A stretch of DNA of 39,726 nt, from the NCBI RefSeq assembly GCF_031179385.1, contig NZ_JAPSHV010000014.1, forward strand, positions 1 to 39,726, in the 5' to 3' direction. Source of the DNA: Arthrobacter sp. Lineage in GTDB: Bacteria; Actinomycetota; Actinomycetes; Actinomycetales; Micrococcaceae. Shown here piece by piece: positions 1 through 7,561 of this stretch. Both the position numbers and the translations under genes were made by a program. The stretch's first letter is position 1. Each line of letters starts with the position of its first letter. A model generated the notes under the pieces. The model did no database searches. It saw only the letters and a list, made by a program, of their open reading frames with translations, and was not told where the DNA came from.

Positions 1-260
1 CACTCAGGAAGGTCAGGCAAAATCTCAGGACGCGCACCGCTTAGTTGCTGCAATTTCTGGTCCAACGTCAAAGCCTTCAGTAGAAGGGCTGAGCGTTCTT
101 GCGGTGTAAGGGCTGTATTCATCCAGGGTAGGTCGGCGGCCGTCGCTTGCGTCTCTGCGCTTGCGGCACCGATAGATCCAAGACCAGCGGCGGAAAGGGC
201 GAGAGGAAGGGCGACAGCCAGCGCAATAAATTTGCGTCTGCGGCTAGAACGTCCGGTCAT
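1..260 (-). CDS. Secreted glycoside hydrolase family 3 protein, N-terminal part (cut by window edge)
   Basis: The gene starts at ATG 260 and runs off the left edge, so only about 86 residues are visible. They comprise a basic N-terminus (RSSRRRK), a hydrophobic stretch and a signal-peptidase-like ASA-E junction, then mature sequence with PWMNTAL, ERSALLL and LPEC. All of these recur in the complete GH3 protein at 18461-21025 (PWMNTAL, ERSALLL, LPEC), so the two are paralogues. The Shine-Dalgarno GAAGGAGA (minus strand, about 265-272) is also the same as in the paralogue. The family hydrolyses terminal beta-linked sugars; this copy is predicted to be exported. It lies downstream of lacI copy 1 on the same strand, with 184 bp between. 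The catalytic residues are outside the window, so the substrate is unknown. The family call rests on similarity to the full paralogue. Confidence 0.8.
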   Translation of the reverse strand, partial: MTGRSSRRRKFIALAVALPLALSAAGLGSIGAASAETQATAADLPWMNTALTPQERSALLLKALTLDQKLQQLSGARPEILPDLPE

Positions 261-444
261 GAAAGTCTCCTTCGACATGAGTTTCAGATAATCAGCGGGT
301 AAATCCGTGTACGGACTTACCTGAGGTGGTAGCCGAACCGGGTGAACAAGTGCTCAATGCAACGCTCACATGATGTTCGTCACATGTTCCATCGGTTGCC
401 GTTTATTGCCCGCAGCGCTCCGATCCCAATGTCGGAACCTGCGG
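261..444 (-). promoter_or_regulatory. Leader between lacI copy 1 and the partial GH3 gene
   Basis: This non-coding stretch is the probable promoter/leader of the partial GH3 gene. It holds two direct TCACATG heptamers (366-372 and 380-386) and a short CCGT-GT-ACGG palindrome (306-315). No clear -35/-10 pair was found. Binding of the adjacent LacI-type repressor here is only an inference from position. Confidence 0.3.
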
Positions 445-1449
445 TTACGGAGTACACGTGGTGGAGTTGCGGACGAGTAGTCGTGTGGGGAGAACTACCG
501 GTTGGTTGGATTGGGATCGGGCTCCTGCGGCGAAGGCCAGGAGGTTGTTCACTGCGGTTGCGCCGAGTGAGTAGAGCGGGGCTTCGATTGTGGTCAGTGA
601 TGGGGTGATGAACGCGGCTCCGTAGCTGTTGTCGTGTCCGACCACGCTGACGTCACCGGGGATGGTGAGCCCGTTCTGCTGGAGGGCGCGGATGAAGCCG
701 ATGGCCATCTGGTCGTTGTAGGCGATCACGCCAGGGGTTCTGTGGCGCAGCCACTCCTTTGCGGCGGCTTCACCTCCGCTGATGGTGGGGTGGTTGGGGT
801 TGGTGCGTCGGACTGTGAGTTCGAGTTCCATGGCGGCTTCACGCAGGGAGCGCCAGCGCATGCCGTCTGCCCAGGATGCCTCCGGTCCGGCCAGGTAGGT
901 GATGGTTCGGTGGCCGAGTTCGCCGAGGTGTTCGGCGGCGCGGCGAATGCCTCGGGGGTTATCCGTTACGACGCTGGCTACGTCTTTGACGGCGCGGTTC
1001 ATGACAATGAGCGGCTTCTGCTTGGCCATCATCCGGATTGCGGAGTCGGACATGCGCGAGCTGGAGAGGACGATGCCGTCGACTGAGGCGAGGGCCCGTT
1101 CAAGGGCCTGGCGTTCCTTCTGTTCGGACTCCTGGGTGTGGGCAAGGAGCATGATGTAGCCGGCTTCCGCTGCGGCGGCTTCAGCGCCGCGGACCATTTC
1201 CGCGTAGACCGGATTCCGGATGTCCGCGATGACCAGCGCGATCATCGATGTTCGTTGCCGGTCGGGATGCTGAATGCCGGCAACATGGGCGGAGCGGTAG
1301 CCTACTTCAACTGCTGCGGAGAAGATTCGCTGTGCGGTGTGGTGGCTCACCCGCCCCGGCCGGGCGAAGGCGCGGGAGACCGTCGACGGCGACACTCCCG
1401 CAACGCGCGCCACGTCATAAATCGTGGGTAAACCAGACGAACCAATCAT
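445..1449 (-). CDS. LacI-family transcriptional regulator, copy 1 (left repeat)
   Basis: This is a 334-residue LacI/GalR-type repressor. It has an N-terminal helix-turn-helix (TIYDVARVAGVSPSTVSRA, about residues 8-26) followed by a periplasmic-binding-protein-like ligand domain (VIADIRNPVYAEMVRG; VSVVGHDNSYGA near the C-terminus). From SGLPT to RNST it is residue-for-residue the same as copy 2 at 6288-7295. Only the ends differ: it begins MIGS instead of MTDL and ends TTCTP instead of GPANS. The ATG at 1449 has no recognisable Shine-Dalgarno sequence, whereas copy 2 has GGAGG, so this copy may be poorly expressed. It lies 130 bp downstream of gntK on the same strand and precedes the GH3 gene. 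It probably regulates uronate genes and possibly the GH3 gene; the effector is not known. Confidence 0.88.
   Translation of the reverse strand: MIGSSGLPTIYDVARVAGVSPSTVSRAFARPGRVSHHTAQRIFSAAVEVGYRSAHVAGIQHPDRQRTSMIALVIADIRNPVYAEMVRGAEAAAAEAGYIMLLAHTQESEQKERQALERALASVDGIVLSSSRMSDSAIRMMAKQKPLIVMNRAVKDVASVVTDNPRGIRRAAEHLGELGHRTITYLAGPEASWADGMRWRSLREAAMELELTVRRTNPNHPTISGGEAAAKEWLRHRTPGVIAYNDQMAIGFIRALQQNGLTIPGDVSVVGHDNSYGAAFITPSLTTIEAPLYSLGATAVNNLLAFAAGARSQSNQPVVLPTRLLVRNSTTCTP
460..1438. repeat. 979-bp direct repeat, left copy (carries lacI copy 1)
   Basis: Position 460 aligns with 6306 and 1438 with 7284 (constant offset 5846); the flanking bases 459/6305 and 1439/7285 differ. Translations in several frames on both strands are the same in the two copies, so the DNA looks identical or almost identical across the unit. 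The same orientation and 4.9 kb of separation make a recombination substrate around the uronate operon. No terminal inverted repeats or transposase are present, so it is a duplication or gene-conversion tract, not an insertion sequence. Confidence 0.93.
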
Positions 1450-1579
1450 GAATGTGCTGGTTCGGTAGGCACATGCGGGAGCAAAATCGCGGCGAGCATC
1501 TGATGCCAGCTAAGCAAGGCTGATCGCATGTCGATCCAGCTGACTGCGGTGGTACTCTGCGCCTTTACGCGGCTCAGCA

Positions 1580-2101
1580 TTATTGACTCTGAACGCCGAT
1601 GTTAATAGCCGTTAGCCACCGGGCGGCATGCGCCGCCAGCATATCCGGCGTATCGGCGATATTGAGTATGACCCCGGCTTCATCCGCTTCCAGCGCTTCA
1701 AGGGTGTGCAGTTGGGACGCCAAGAGCGAGGGCGGCATGAAGTGCCCCGGCCGCGACGCCATGCGTGCGGTCAGCAGTTCCACGGATCCGTGAAGGTGTA
1801 TGAACCGTGTGTCCTCGGCACCGATGCGGATCAGGTTCCGGTAAGAACGCTTCAGCGCACTGCACGCGATGACCAGCGAGCTCCCCTCCGCTGCGGCGAA
1901 ACACCGTCCGATCTCCTCGAGCCATGGCCGGCGGTCGTCGTCGTCCAAAGGAATCCCAGCCGCCATTTTCTCGACGTTGTGGGCCGGGTGCAGCGAATCG
2001 CCGTCGAGGAAACCTGCTCCAAGCTCCCGCGCCAGAAGTGCTCCGACTGTGCTCTTGCCGCAGCCGGAGACACCCATGACTACGACATGGTGTGTGCTCA
2101 C
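1580..2101 (-). CDS. gntK: Gluconokinase (GntK/IdnK type)
   Basis: The protein has 173 residues, the usual size of thermosensitive-type gluconate kinases, and phosphorylates D-gluconate to 6-phosphogluconate in the cytoplasm. A Walker A P-loop GVSGCGKST lies at residues 10-18, followed by the family signatures [29 protein letters not shown] and RPGHFMP. The start is GTG at 2101, which overlaps the TGA of manD (GTGA), so translation is probably coupled. It is the last enzyme gene of the minus-strand uronate operon. Its link to uronate breakdown is indirect: the product of the upstream enzymes is 2-keto-3-deoxygluconate, which needs a KDG kinase that is not in the window. GntK may serve gluconate co-metabolism, or could have a relaxed substrate; the latter is speculation. 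Confidence 0.9.
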   Translation of the reverse strand: MSTHHVVVMGVSGCGKSTVGALLARELGAGFLDGDSLHPAHNVEKMAAGIPLDDDDRRPWLEEIGRCFAAAEGSSLVIACSALKRSYRNLIRIGAEDTRFIHLHGSVELLTARMASRPGHFMPPSLLASQLHTLEALEADEAGVILNIADTPDMLAAHAARWLTAINIGVQSQ

Positions 2102-3327
2102 CAGTCGTGCACCGTACCGTCGGAGAGCCGGTTATAGGGCAGGTACGCCTGCTGGTACGGGAACGACGCCGCTGCCTCCTCGTTCAGCTCGACACCGAGA
2201 CCGGGGTTGTCCCCCGGGTGCAGGAAACCGTCCGCGAAGGTCATGGACTGCTCAAAGACGGTGTTGGTCTTCGCGCTGTGTTCCATGTACTCCTGGATAC
2301 CGAAGTTGTGGATAGCCAGGCCGACGTGCGCCTGGGCCGCAAGGCCAACCGGTGAAACATCGGTAGGTCCGTGGAAGCCGGACTTGATCTGGTACTGCGC
2401 CGCGTAGTCCATGACCTTTTTCAGCGGCGATATGCCGCCGAAGTGCGTGGACGCAGCACGCACGTAGTCGATGAGCTGCTCGCGGATGAGGGTCTGGAAG
2501 TCGAAGACAGTGTTGAAGATCTCGCCAACGGCCAGGGGAGTGGTGGTGTGCTGTCGGATGAGCCGGAAGGAGTCCTGGTTTTCGGCGGGAGTGACGTCTT
2601 CGAGCCAAAACAGGTCATAAGGTTCCAGCGACTTGCCGAGTTTCGCGGCCTGAATCGGGGTCATGCGGTGATGTCCGTCGTGCAGCAGCGGCAGCTCGGG
2701 GCCGAACTCGTTCCGCACAGCTTCGAAGACGGTGGGGATATGACGCAGGTAAGCCCGGGTATCCCAGTCCTCCTCGGTGGGCTGGGCACCGCGGCCCGCG
2801 GGCTCGAAGTCGTAGCGCTCACCGGTGGCCTGGGCCTGCGCTGCAACACCGTACAGGGCCTTGATGCCGGGCACCGAGGTCTGCACACGGATGGACTTGT
2901 AGCCCTCCTCCAGGTGGTGGCGGATGGAGTCGAAGAGCTCCGGCAGGTCGCGGCCGGACGCATGACCGTAGGTGCGCAGCGCTGTGCGGGAGGCACCGCC
3001 CAGCAGCTGGTACACCGGCATGCCGGCGGCCTTGCCCTTGATATCCCACAGGGCCATATCGACGGCAGCGATCGCGGCCATCGTGACCGGCCCACGGCGC
3101 CAGTAGGCGCTGCGGTAGAGGAACTGCCAGGTGTCCTCGATACGGTGCGGGTCCTTGTTGATCAGGAGCTGAGTGACATGTTCCTTGAGGTAGGAGGCAA
3201 CAGCCAGTTCCCGGCCGTTCAGGGTGGCATCACCGAGACCGGTGATGCCCTCATCCGTAGTGATTTTGAGCGTAACGAAGTTCCGGCTCGGGCTGGTGAC
3301 AATGACTTCGGCGGCAATAATTTTCAT
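2098..3327 (-). CDS. manD: D-mannonate dehydratase, enolase superfamily (ManD/RspA type)
   Basis: The protein has 409 residues. It removes water from D-mannonate to give 2-keto-3-deoxy-D-gluconate, using Mg2+. Visible family marks are [20 protein letters not shown] in the capping/barrel junction and three metal-ligand motifs: Asp in LLHDGHHR, Glu in [12 protein letters not shown] and Glu in [18 protein letters not shown] and a C-terminal Trp, typical of ManD proteins, are also present. Characterised members usually read HDVHHR; here Gly replaces Val. The chosen ATG (3327, MKIIAAEV) has AAAGGTCC just upstream; an upstream in-frame extension would run into the preceding gene. A 49-bp gap separates it from the fructuronate reductase gene, and its TGA overlaps the gntK start. 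Some family members are low-activity or gluconate-specific, so the exact substrate rests mainly on the neighbours. Confidence 0.9.
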   Translation of the reverse strand: MKIIAAEVIVTSPSRNFVTLKITTDEGITGLGDATLNGRELAVASYLKEHVTQLLINKDPHRIEDTWQFLYRSAYWRRGPVTMAAIAAVDMALWDIKGKAAGMPVYQLLGGASRTALRTYGHASGRDLPELFDSIRHHLEEGYKSIRVQTSVPGIKALYGVAAQAQATGERYDFEPAGRGAQPTEEDWDTRAYLRHIPTVFEAVRNEFGPELPLLHDGHHRMTPIQAAKLGKSLEPYDLFWLEDVTPAENQDSFRLIRQHTTTPLAVGEIFNTVFDFQTLIREQLIDYVRAASTHFGGISPLKKVMDYAAQYQIKSGFHGPTDVSPVGLAAQAHVGLAIHNFGIQEYMEHSAKTNTVFEQSMTFADGFLHPGDNPGLGVELNEEAAASFPYQQAYLPYNRLSDGTVHDW

Positions 3328-3376
3328 GGTGGACCTTTCAATAAGCAGGCGCGTTAGAGCGCGGAAAGGGGGACTG

Positions 3377-4807
3377 TTACCAGTTGCCCCGAAGGCTGTG
3401 GACGAGATTGACGACGGCGCCATCAGCGCCGAGGTCGGCGCTTAATGCCGTCACAAGGGCTCGGGTGATGGTCTTGCCGGAGAGTTCCAGGATGCCAATG
3501 AGGACCAGGAGGTCAGCTTCGGCATCCGCCGGCCTCGCGCCGTCGACATGCAGTTGGACCAAATAGTCGATCCAGGCAGCAACGATGCGGGCCGCACCCT
3601 CACCAGTACGGCCTGCCGAACGCTCAGCGATCAGAACCGGAACGGCCCGCATACGGAGTTTGGTGGAACCATCGGCGCCGATCTGCCCAAGCAGATGCTC
3701 GATCCGCCCATTGCGGAAGCGACTCAGCAAAGCTTCCCGATAAGCGGGAATGTCGAGCTCGGGCTGGTGCAGATGAGCGGCTGCTTCATTCCAAAACATC
3801 TCCAACTCGGCTGCGCAGGACGGGTCTGTTACAGCCTCCGCGACCGTCCTGAGTCCCCGCAATTGACCGGTGTAGGCGAGCAACGAATGGGCGCCGTTGA
3901 GTAACCAGAGTTTGCGCTGCTCGAACGGCGCTATGTCCTCCACGAAGTAGGCTCCCGCATTTTCCCAGTCGGGGCGACCTGCAGGGAACTTACCGCTGAG
4001 CACCCAATTGGAGAAAGGTTCGGCTATTACGGGAGCTGCGTCAGCGAAACCGGTGGCTTCGCGCACTGTGACGATATCGGGCTCGGTAGTGCGCGGGGTG
4101 ATGCGATCCACCGAAGTGCTCACGAAAGATACGTTCTCGGCAATCCAGTCGGCAAGCTCTGTGGAGACGAGGGCGGCCAAGCCCGCGATCGCTTGAAAAG
4201 CCGCTGCACCGTTGGACCCCAAATTGTCGCAAGGCACGACCGCAAGGGGGCCGGCATTCGTGCGACGGCGCGCATCAAGTCCCGGTAAGACGCGTGCGCC
4301 CATGGTGGCCAATTGAGGATAACCATCTTCTACATCGAGGCTTCCCACCCGGGCCCACACATCATTGAGGGCGCGTGCATCTGCTGCGACAGCGGGAGCG
4401 GAAACATCCAGGAGCCCGTCGGGGCCGAGGTGATAGGCCGGTTCAGTGATGGTAATCGTCATCAGCGCCGTCTCTGGCGCTGATAGAACCGAGGTGAGTC
4501 GGCGGAGGTCCTTACCATCGAATGCGGCGCTGATGCTCGCGATGACGCTGAAGTTGTCACCGTCATCACCGCGTTCCACGAGGGTGTAGAGCCCGTCCTG
4601 CGCGGCAAGAGTTGTTGCTGCCTCCTGACTGCGCCCGGTGAAGGCAGCGATGCCCCACTCGTGCTTCGGGTCGGCCTGCTCGGTGTACCAGGCCTGGTGC
4701 GACCGGTGGAAGGCGCCGAGCCCAATATGCACCATCCGAACCGGTGCCGCGGGGCGGACGCGGGCAGTGGTGCGGTTCAACGCCCGCACATCGTTGCGAA
4801 CGCTCAC
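3377..4807 (-). CDS. uxuB: D-mannonate oxidoreductase (fructuronate reductase), mannitol dehydrogenase family
   Basis: This 476-residue polyol-specific long-chain dehydrogenase/reductase is predicted to reduce D-fructuronate to D-mannonate with NADH. The N-terminal Rossmann fold shows the signature [15 protein letters not shown] (about residues 28-42). The catalytic Lys-x4-Asn-x2-His pattern is present as KLWLLNGAH in the C-terminal domain. Mannitol or altronate oxidoreductases share this fold; the call of fructuronate reductase depends on its place between uxaC and manD. The start is GTG 4807, overlapping the uxaC stop as GTGA, which indicates translational coupling. Its stop lies 49 bp before the manD start. 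Confidence 0.87.
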   Translation of the reverse strand: MSVRNDVRALNRTTARVRPAAPVRMVHIGLGAFHRSHQAWYTEQADPKHEWGIAAFTGRSQEAATTLAAQDGLYTLVERGDDGDNFSVIASISAAFDGKDLRRLTSVLSAPETALMTITITEPAYHLGPDGLLDVSAPAVAADARALNDVWARVGSLDVEDGYPQLATMGARVLPGLDARRRTNAGPLAVVPCDNLGSNGAAAFQAIAGLAALVSTELADWIAENVSFVSTSVDRITPRTTEPDIVTVREATGFADAAPVIAEPFSNWVLSGKFPAGRPDWENAGAYFVEDIAPFEQRKLWLLNGAHSLLAYTGQLRGLRTVAEAVTDPSCAAELEMFWNEAAAHLHQPELDIPAYREALLSRFRNGRIEHLLGQIGADGSTKLRMRAVPVLIAERSAGRTGEGAARIVAAWIDYLVQLHVDGARPADAEADLLVLIGILELSGKTITRALVTALSADLGADGAVVNLVHSLRGNW

Positions 4808-6219
4808 AGCTTGAAGACCCGTCGCGGCGCGGCGTCGACGACGTCAACGATCAGTTCTTCAGCACGGGGGGCACTGATCCGGTGCTCGGCGACGAGTCGA
4901 GCCAGGAACGAGGCTTCGATCCGGCGCGACGCATCATGGCGGGCCGGGATGGAGCAGAATGCCCGGGTATCGTCGATGAAGCCCGACGACCGTGAGAATC
5001 CGGTGGTTTCAGTGATGGCCGAGCGGAAGCGAAGCATGGCATCGGGTGCATCGAGGAACCACCACGGCGCACCGATGTACACCGACGGGTAGAACCCGGC
5101 GAGGGGAGCCAGCTCGCGGGAGAAGACGGTCTCATCGAGCGTGAACAGGACCAAGTGGAAGTCAGGTGCGGTGCCGAAATCCTGCAGGAGCGGGCGGATG
5201 CCCTCTGTATAGCTGACCGGGAATGGGATGTCGTGGCCGGTGTCCCCGCCGAACTTTTCGAAGCTGGGCAGGTGATGGTTGCGGTAGGAACCGGGGTGAA
5301 TTGTCATGACCAGTCCGTCCTGAACCGACATGCGCGCCATTTCGTACATCATGTGCGCTTCGAAGGCGTCCCGGTCCTCGCCCGTCCATTCCCCGCAACG
5401 AGCGCGCGTGAAGAGCTTTTCGGCGTCGGAGCGGTCCAGTTTGAGGGTCAGGGGGGTGCGGACGCCGTGGTCTGCGGACACGGCACCGTGGTCAATGAAA
5501 TAGCGCCGGCGGTTCTCCATCGCGCGGATGTACCCGGCATATCCGGCTGCGCCGTCACCGGCCAGCCCGATCAGGCGGTCTACATTCTCCACCCAGTTGG
5601 GGTGCGCGATATTGATGTACGCGTCAGGGCGGAACGTTGGAACAACTCTGCCGTGGAAGGTGCTGTCCGCTGCGATCGAGGCGTGGTGCTGCAGGTCATC
5701 CAGCGGGTCATCGGTGGTGGCCAGTACCTCGATGTTGAAGTCGCGAAAGAGTTGGCGGGGACGAAATGCCGGCTCGTTGAGGCGCGACTGGAGCGTGGCG
5801 AACGTGCTGTCGGCCGTCGCCTCGGAAATCTCCTCGTCCAGTTTGAAGACATGCTCGAACTCTGAGCGGATCCAATAGCCTGATGCGGTGCCGTCGAACA
5901 GGGGCCATGCCCTGCAGAACTCCCGCCAGACGCTCCGGGGATCTGCATTGGCGATCGGCCCCTGGTTGAGCCGGTCTAGCGGCACTCCGCTGGCATGGAT
6001 GAGGCGCACGACGTAGTGATCCGGGGTCACCAGCAGCGTCGCCGGATCGGGGAAAGGAGTGTCTTGGGCCAGTACGGCGGGATCTACGTGGCCGTGCGGC
6101 GAGATGATCGGGAGAGACTCCACGAGGTCCAGCAGGTCCCGTGCGATTGCCCGCATGCCAGGGTCGGCCGGCAGGAGCCGATCGGGCTCGGCAGCGAGAG
6201 AAGAATTCGAAGAAGGCAT
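4804..6219 (-). CDS. uxaC: Glucuronate/uronate isomerase
   Basis: The protein has 471 residues, matching the normal length of this amidohydrolase-superfamily enzyme. It interconverts D-glucuronate and D-fructuronate (or galacturonate and tagaturonate), the first step of the pathway. The N-terminal metal motif SPHGHVDP (His42, His44) and the family sequences TDDPLDDL, FRPDAY, IHPGSYRNHH and YPSVYIGAPWWFLD are all visible. The ATG at 6219 was chosen because MPSSNSS-EPDRLLPADPG matches the usual family N-terminus; a TTG at 6237 is an in-frame alternative. Neither has a strong Shine-Dalgarno. It is the first enzyme gene of the operon, 68 bp downstream of lacI copy 2, with an operator-like palindrome (6261-6277) in between. 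Its TGA overlaps the next gene. Confidence 0.95.
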   Translation of the reverse strand: MPSSNSSLAAEPDRLLPADPGMRAIARDLLDLVESLPIISPHGHVDPAVLAQDTPFPDPATLLVTPDHYVVRLIHASGVPLDRLNQGPIANADPRSVWREFCRAWPLFDGTASGYWIRSEFEHVFKLDEEISEATADSTFATLQSRLNEPAFRPRQLFRDFNIEVLATTDDPLDDLQHHASIAADSTFHGRVVPTFRPDAYINIAHPNWVENVDRLIGLAGDGAAGYAGYIRAMENRRRYFIDHGAVSADHGVRTPLTLKLDRSDAEKLFTRARCGEWTGEDRDAFEAHMMYEMARMSVQDGLVMTIHPGSYRNHHLPSFEKFGGDTGHDIPFPVSYTEGIRPLLQDFGTAPDFHLVLFTLDETVFSRELAPLAGFYPSVYIGAPWWFLDAPDAMLRFRSAITETTGFSRSSGFIDDTRAFCSIPARHDASRRIEASFLARLVAEHRISAPRAEELIVDVVDAAPRRVFKL

Positions 6220-6260
6220 GCGCCCAATCGTTGCCAAGTGGAACGAGAATGGTCAACGAG

Positions 6261-6277
6261 TTGCCATTTGTTGGCAA
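6261..6277. promoter_or_regulatory. Candidate LacI-type operator before uxaC
   Basis: A perfect inverted repeat TTGCCA-N5-TGGCAA lies between the lacI copy 2 stop and the uxaC start. Further TTGCCAA/TTGGCAA heptamers occur at 6231-6237 and 7337-7343, next to the uxaC and lacI/dctP starts. The position and spread fit an operator for the duplicated LacI regulator; binding is inferred. Confidence 0.55.
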
Positions 6278-6287
6278 AGAGGCAGGC

Positions 6288-7295
6288 TTAGCTGTTCGCG
6301 GGTCCGGTGGAGTTGCGGACGAGTAGTCGTGTGGGGAGAACTACCGGTTGGTTGGATTGGGATCGGGCTCCTGCGGCGAAGGCCAGGAGGTTGTTCACTG
6401 CGGTTGCGCCGAGTGAGTAGAGCGGGGCTTCGATTGTGGTCAGTGATGGGGTGATGAACGCGGCTCCGTAGCTGTTGTCGTGTCCGACCACGCTGACGTC
6501 ACCGGGGATGGTGAGCCCGTTCTGCTGGAGGGCGCGGATGAAGCCGATGGCCATCTGGTCGTTGTAGGCGATCACGCCAGGGGTTCTGTGGCGCAGCCAC
6601 TCCTTTGCGGCGGCTTCACCTCCGCTGATGGTGGGGTGGTTGGGGTTGGTGCGTCGGACTGTGAGTTCGAGTTCCATGGCGGCTTCACGCAGGGAGCGCC
6701 AGCGCATGCCGTCTGCCCAGGATGCCTCCGGTCCGGCCAGGTAGGTGATGGTTCGGTGGCCGAGTTCGCCGAGGTGTTCGGCGGCGCGGCGAATGCCTCG
6801 GGGGTTATCCGTTACGACGCTGGCTACGTCTTTGACGGCGCGGTTCATGACAATGAGCGGCTTCTGCTTGGCCATCATCCGGATTGCGGAGTCGGACATG
6901 CGCGAGCTGGAGAGGACGATGCCGTCGACTGAGGCGAGGGCCCGTTCAAGGGCCTGGCGTTCCTTCTGTTCGGACTCCTGGGTGTGGGCAAGGAGCATGA
7001 TGTAGCCGGCTTCCGCTGCGGCGGCTTCAGCGCCGCGGACCATTTCCGCGTAGACCGGATTCCGGATGTCCGCGATGACCAGCGCGATCATCGATGTTCG
7101 TTGCCGGTCGGGATGCTGAATGCCGGCAACATGGGCGGAGCGGTAGCCTACTTCAACTGCTGCGGAGAAGATTCGCTGTGCGGTGTGGTGGCTCACCCGC
7201 CCCGGCCGGGCGAAGGCGCGGGAGACCGTCGACGGCGACACTCCCGCAACGCGCGCCACGTCATAAATCGTGGGTAAACCAGACAAATCAGTCAT
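6288..7295 (-). CDS. LacI-family transcriptional regulator, copy 2 (right repeat)
   Basis: This 335-residue repressor has an N-terminal helix-turn-helix (TIYDVARVAGVSPSTVSRA) and a sugar-binding-protein-like effector domain. ATG 7295 was chosen because GGAGG (7301-7305) sits at good spacing; the reading frame extends 16 codons further upstream without a better signal. The core is identical to copy 1 (445-1449) while the ends differ (MTDL start, GPANS end). It is transcribed away from the TRAP transporter genes, with a 266-bp shared control region, and heads the uronate operon. This suggests it represses both uptake and breakdown and is relieved by a uronate or pathway intermediate. The inducer is not deducible from sequence. 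Confidence 0.92.
   Translation of the reverse strand: MTDLSGLPTIYDVARVAGVSPSTVSRAFARPGRVSHHTAQRIFSAAVEVGYRSAHVAGIQHPDRQRTSMIALVIADIRNPVYAEMVRGAEAAAAEAGYIMLLAHTQESEQKERQALERALASVDGIVLSSSRMSDSAIRMMAKQKPLIVMNRAVKDVASVVTDNPRGIRRAAEHLGELGHRTITYLAGPEASWADGMRWRSLREAAMELELTVRRTNPNHPTISGGEAAAKEWLRHRTPGVIAYNDQMAIGFIRALQQNGLTIPGDVSVVGHDNSYGAAFITPSLTTIEAPLYSLGATAVNNLLAFAAGARSQSNQPVVLPTRLLVRNSTGPANS
6306..7284. repeat. 979-bp direct repeat, right copy (carries lacI copy 2)
   Basis: This is the second copy of the repeat at 460-1438, in the same orientation. Both borders fall within the ends of the lacI coding region, so each copy has its own first four codons and its own last few codons supplied by unique flanking DNA. 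That pattern is more like gene conversion between two pre-existing lacI genes, or a duplication trimmed to the gene, than an inserted element. Confidence 0.93.
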
Positions 7296-7312
7296 CAAGA
7301 CCTCCGCCACCA

Positions 7313-7379
7313 CCATAGACTCGATGAAGGCAACTATTGGCAACTGCTTTGAAGTTGACTCACCTATTTGAGTCTATGG
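7313..7379. promoter_or_regulatory. Divergent control region lacI copy 2 / dctP with long inverted repeat
   Basis: Perfect 10-bp arms CCATAGACTC (7313-7322) and GAGTCTATGG (7370-7379) enclose 47 bp that include TTGGCAA (7337-7343) and a TTGACT box (near 7355). The arrangement sits between the two divergent start codons. It fits paired operators or a looping site, but no promoter was identified with certainty. Confidence 0.45.
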
Positions 7380-7561
7380 GTGGAGTATTCACTTCACAGC
7401 GCAGGTCGAACAATTCAGCGAGGCAGGGTTCGACGACCACGTATCGGGGTGTATCTGCACGACGGTCACTGCGTCGGCTGGCAAGAGAATTCTCCCGTCA
7501 CGCCGCCGTCGCAGTAAGCCACCAACGATGCTCGCGGATGCGGCAGGAAAAGGTTACGACG

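Noticed and set aside
634-1431. Several plus-strand frames (150, 86 and 97 codons), repeated at 6480-7277
   Set aside because: They are antisense shadows of the two lacI copies; their exact repetition only reflects the DNA repeat.
2371-3357. Long plus-strand frame of 328 codons opposite manD
   Set aside because: Manual reading shows no domain; manD on the other strand has clear catalytic motifs, so this is a high-GC shadow frame.
5155-5865. Plus-strand frame of 236 codons opposite uxaC
   Set aside because: Shadow of uxaC with no family motif or ribosome-binding site.
460-7284. Composite transposon flanked by the two repeats
   Set aside because: The repeats encode a LacI regulator, with no transposase, no terminal inverted repeats and no target-site duplication.
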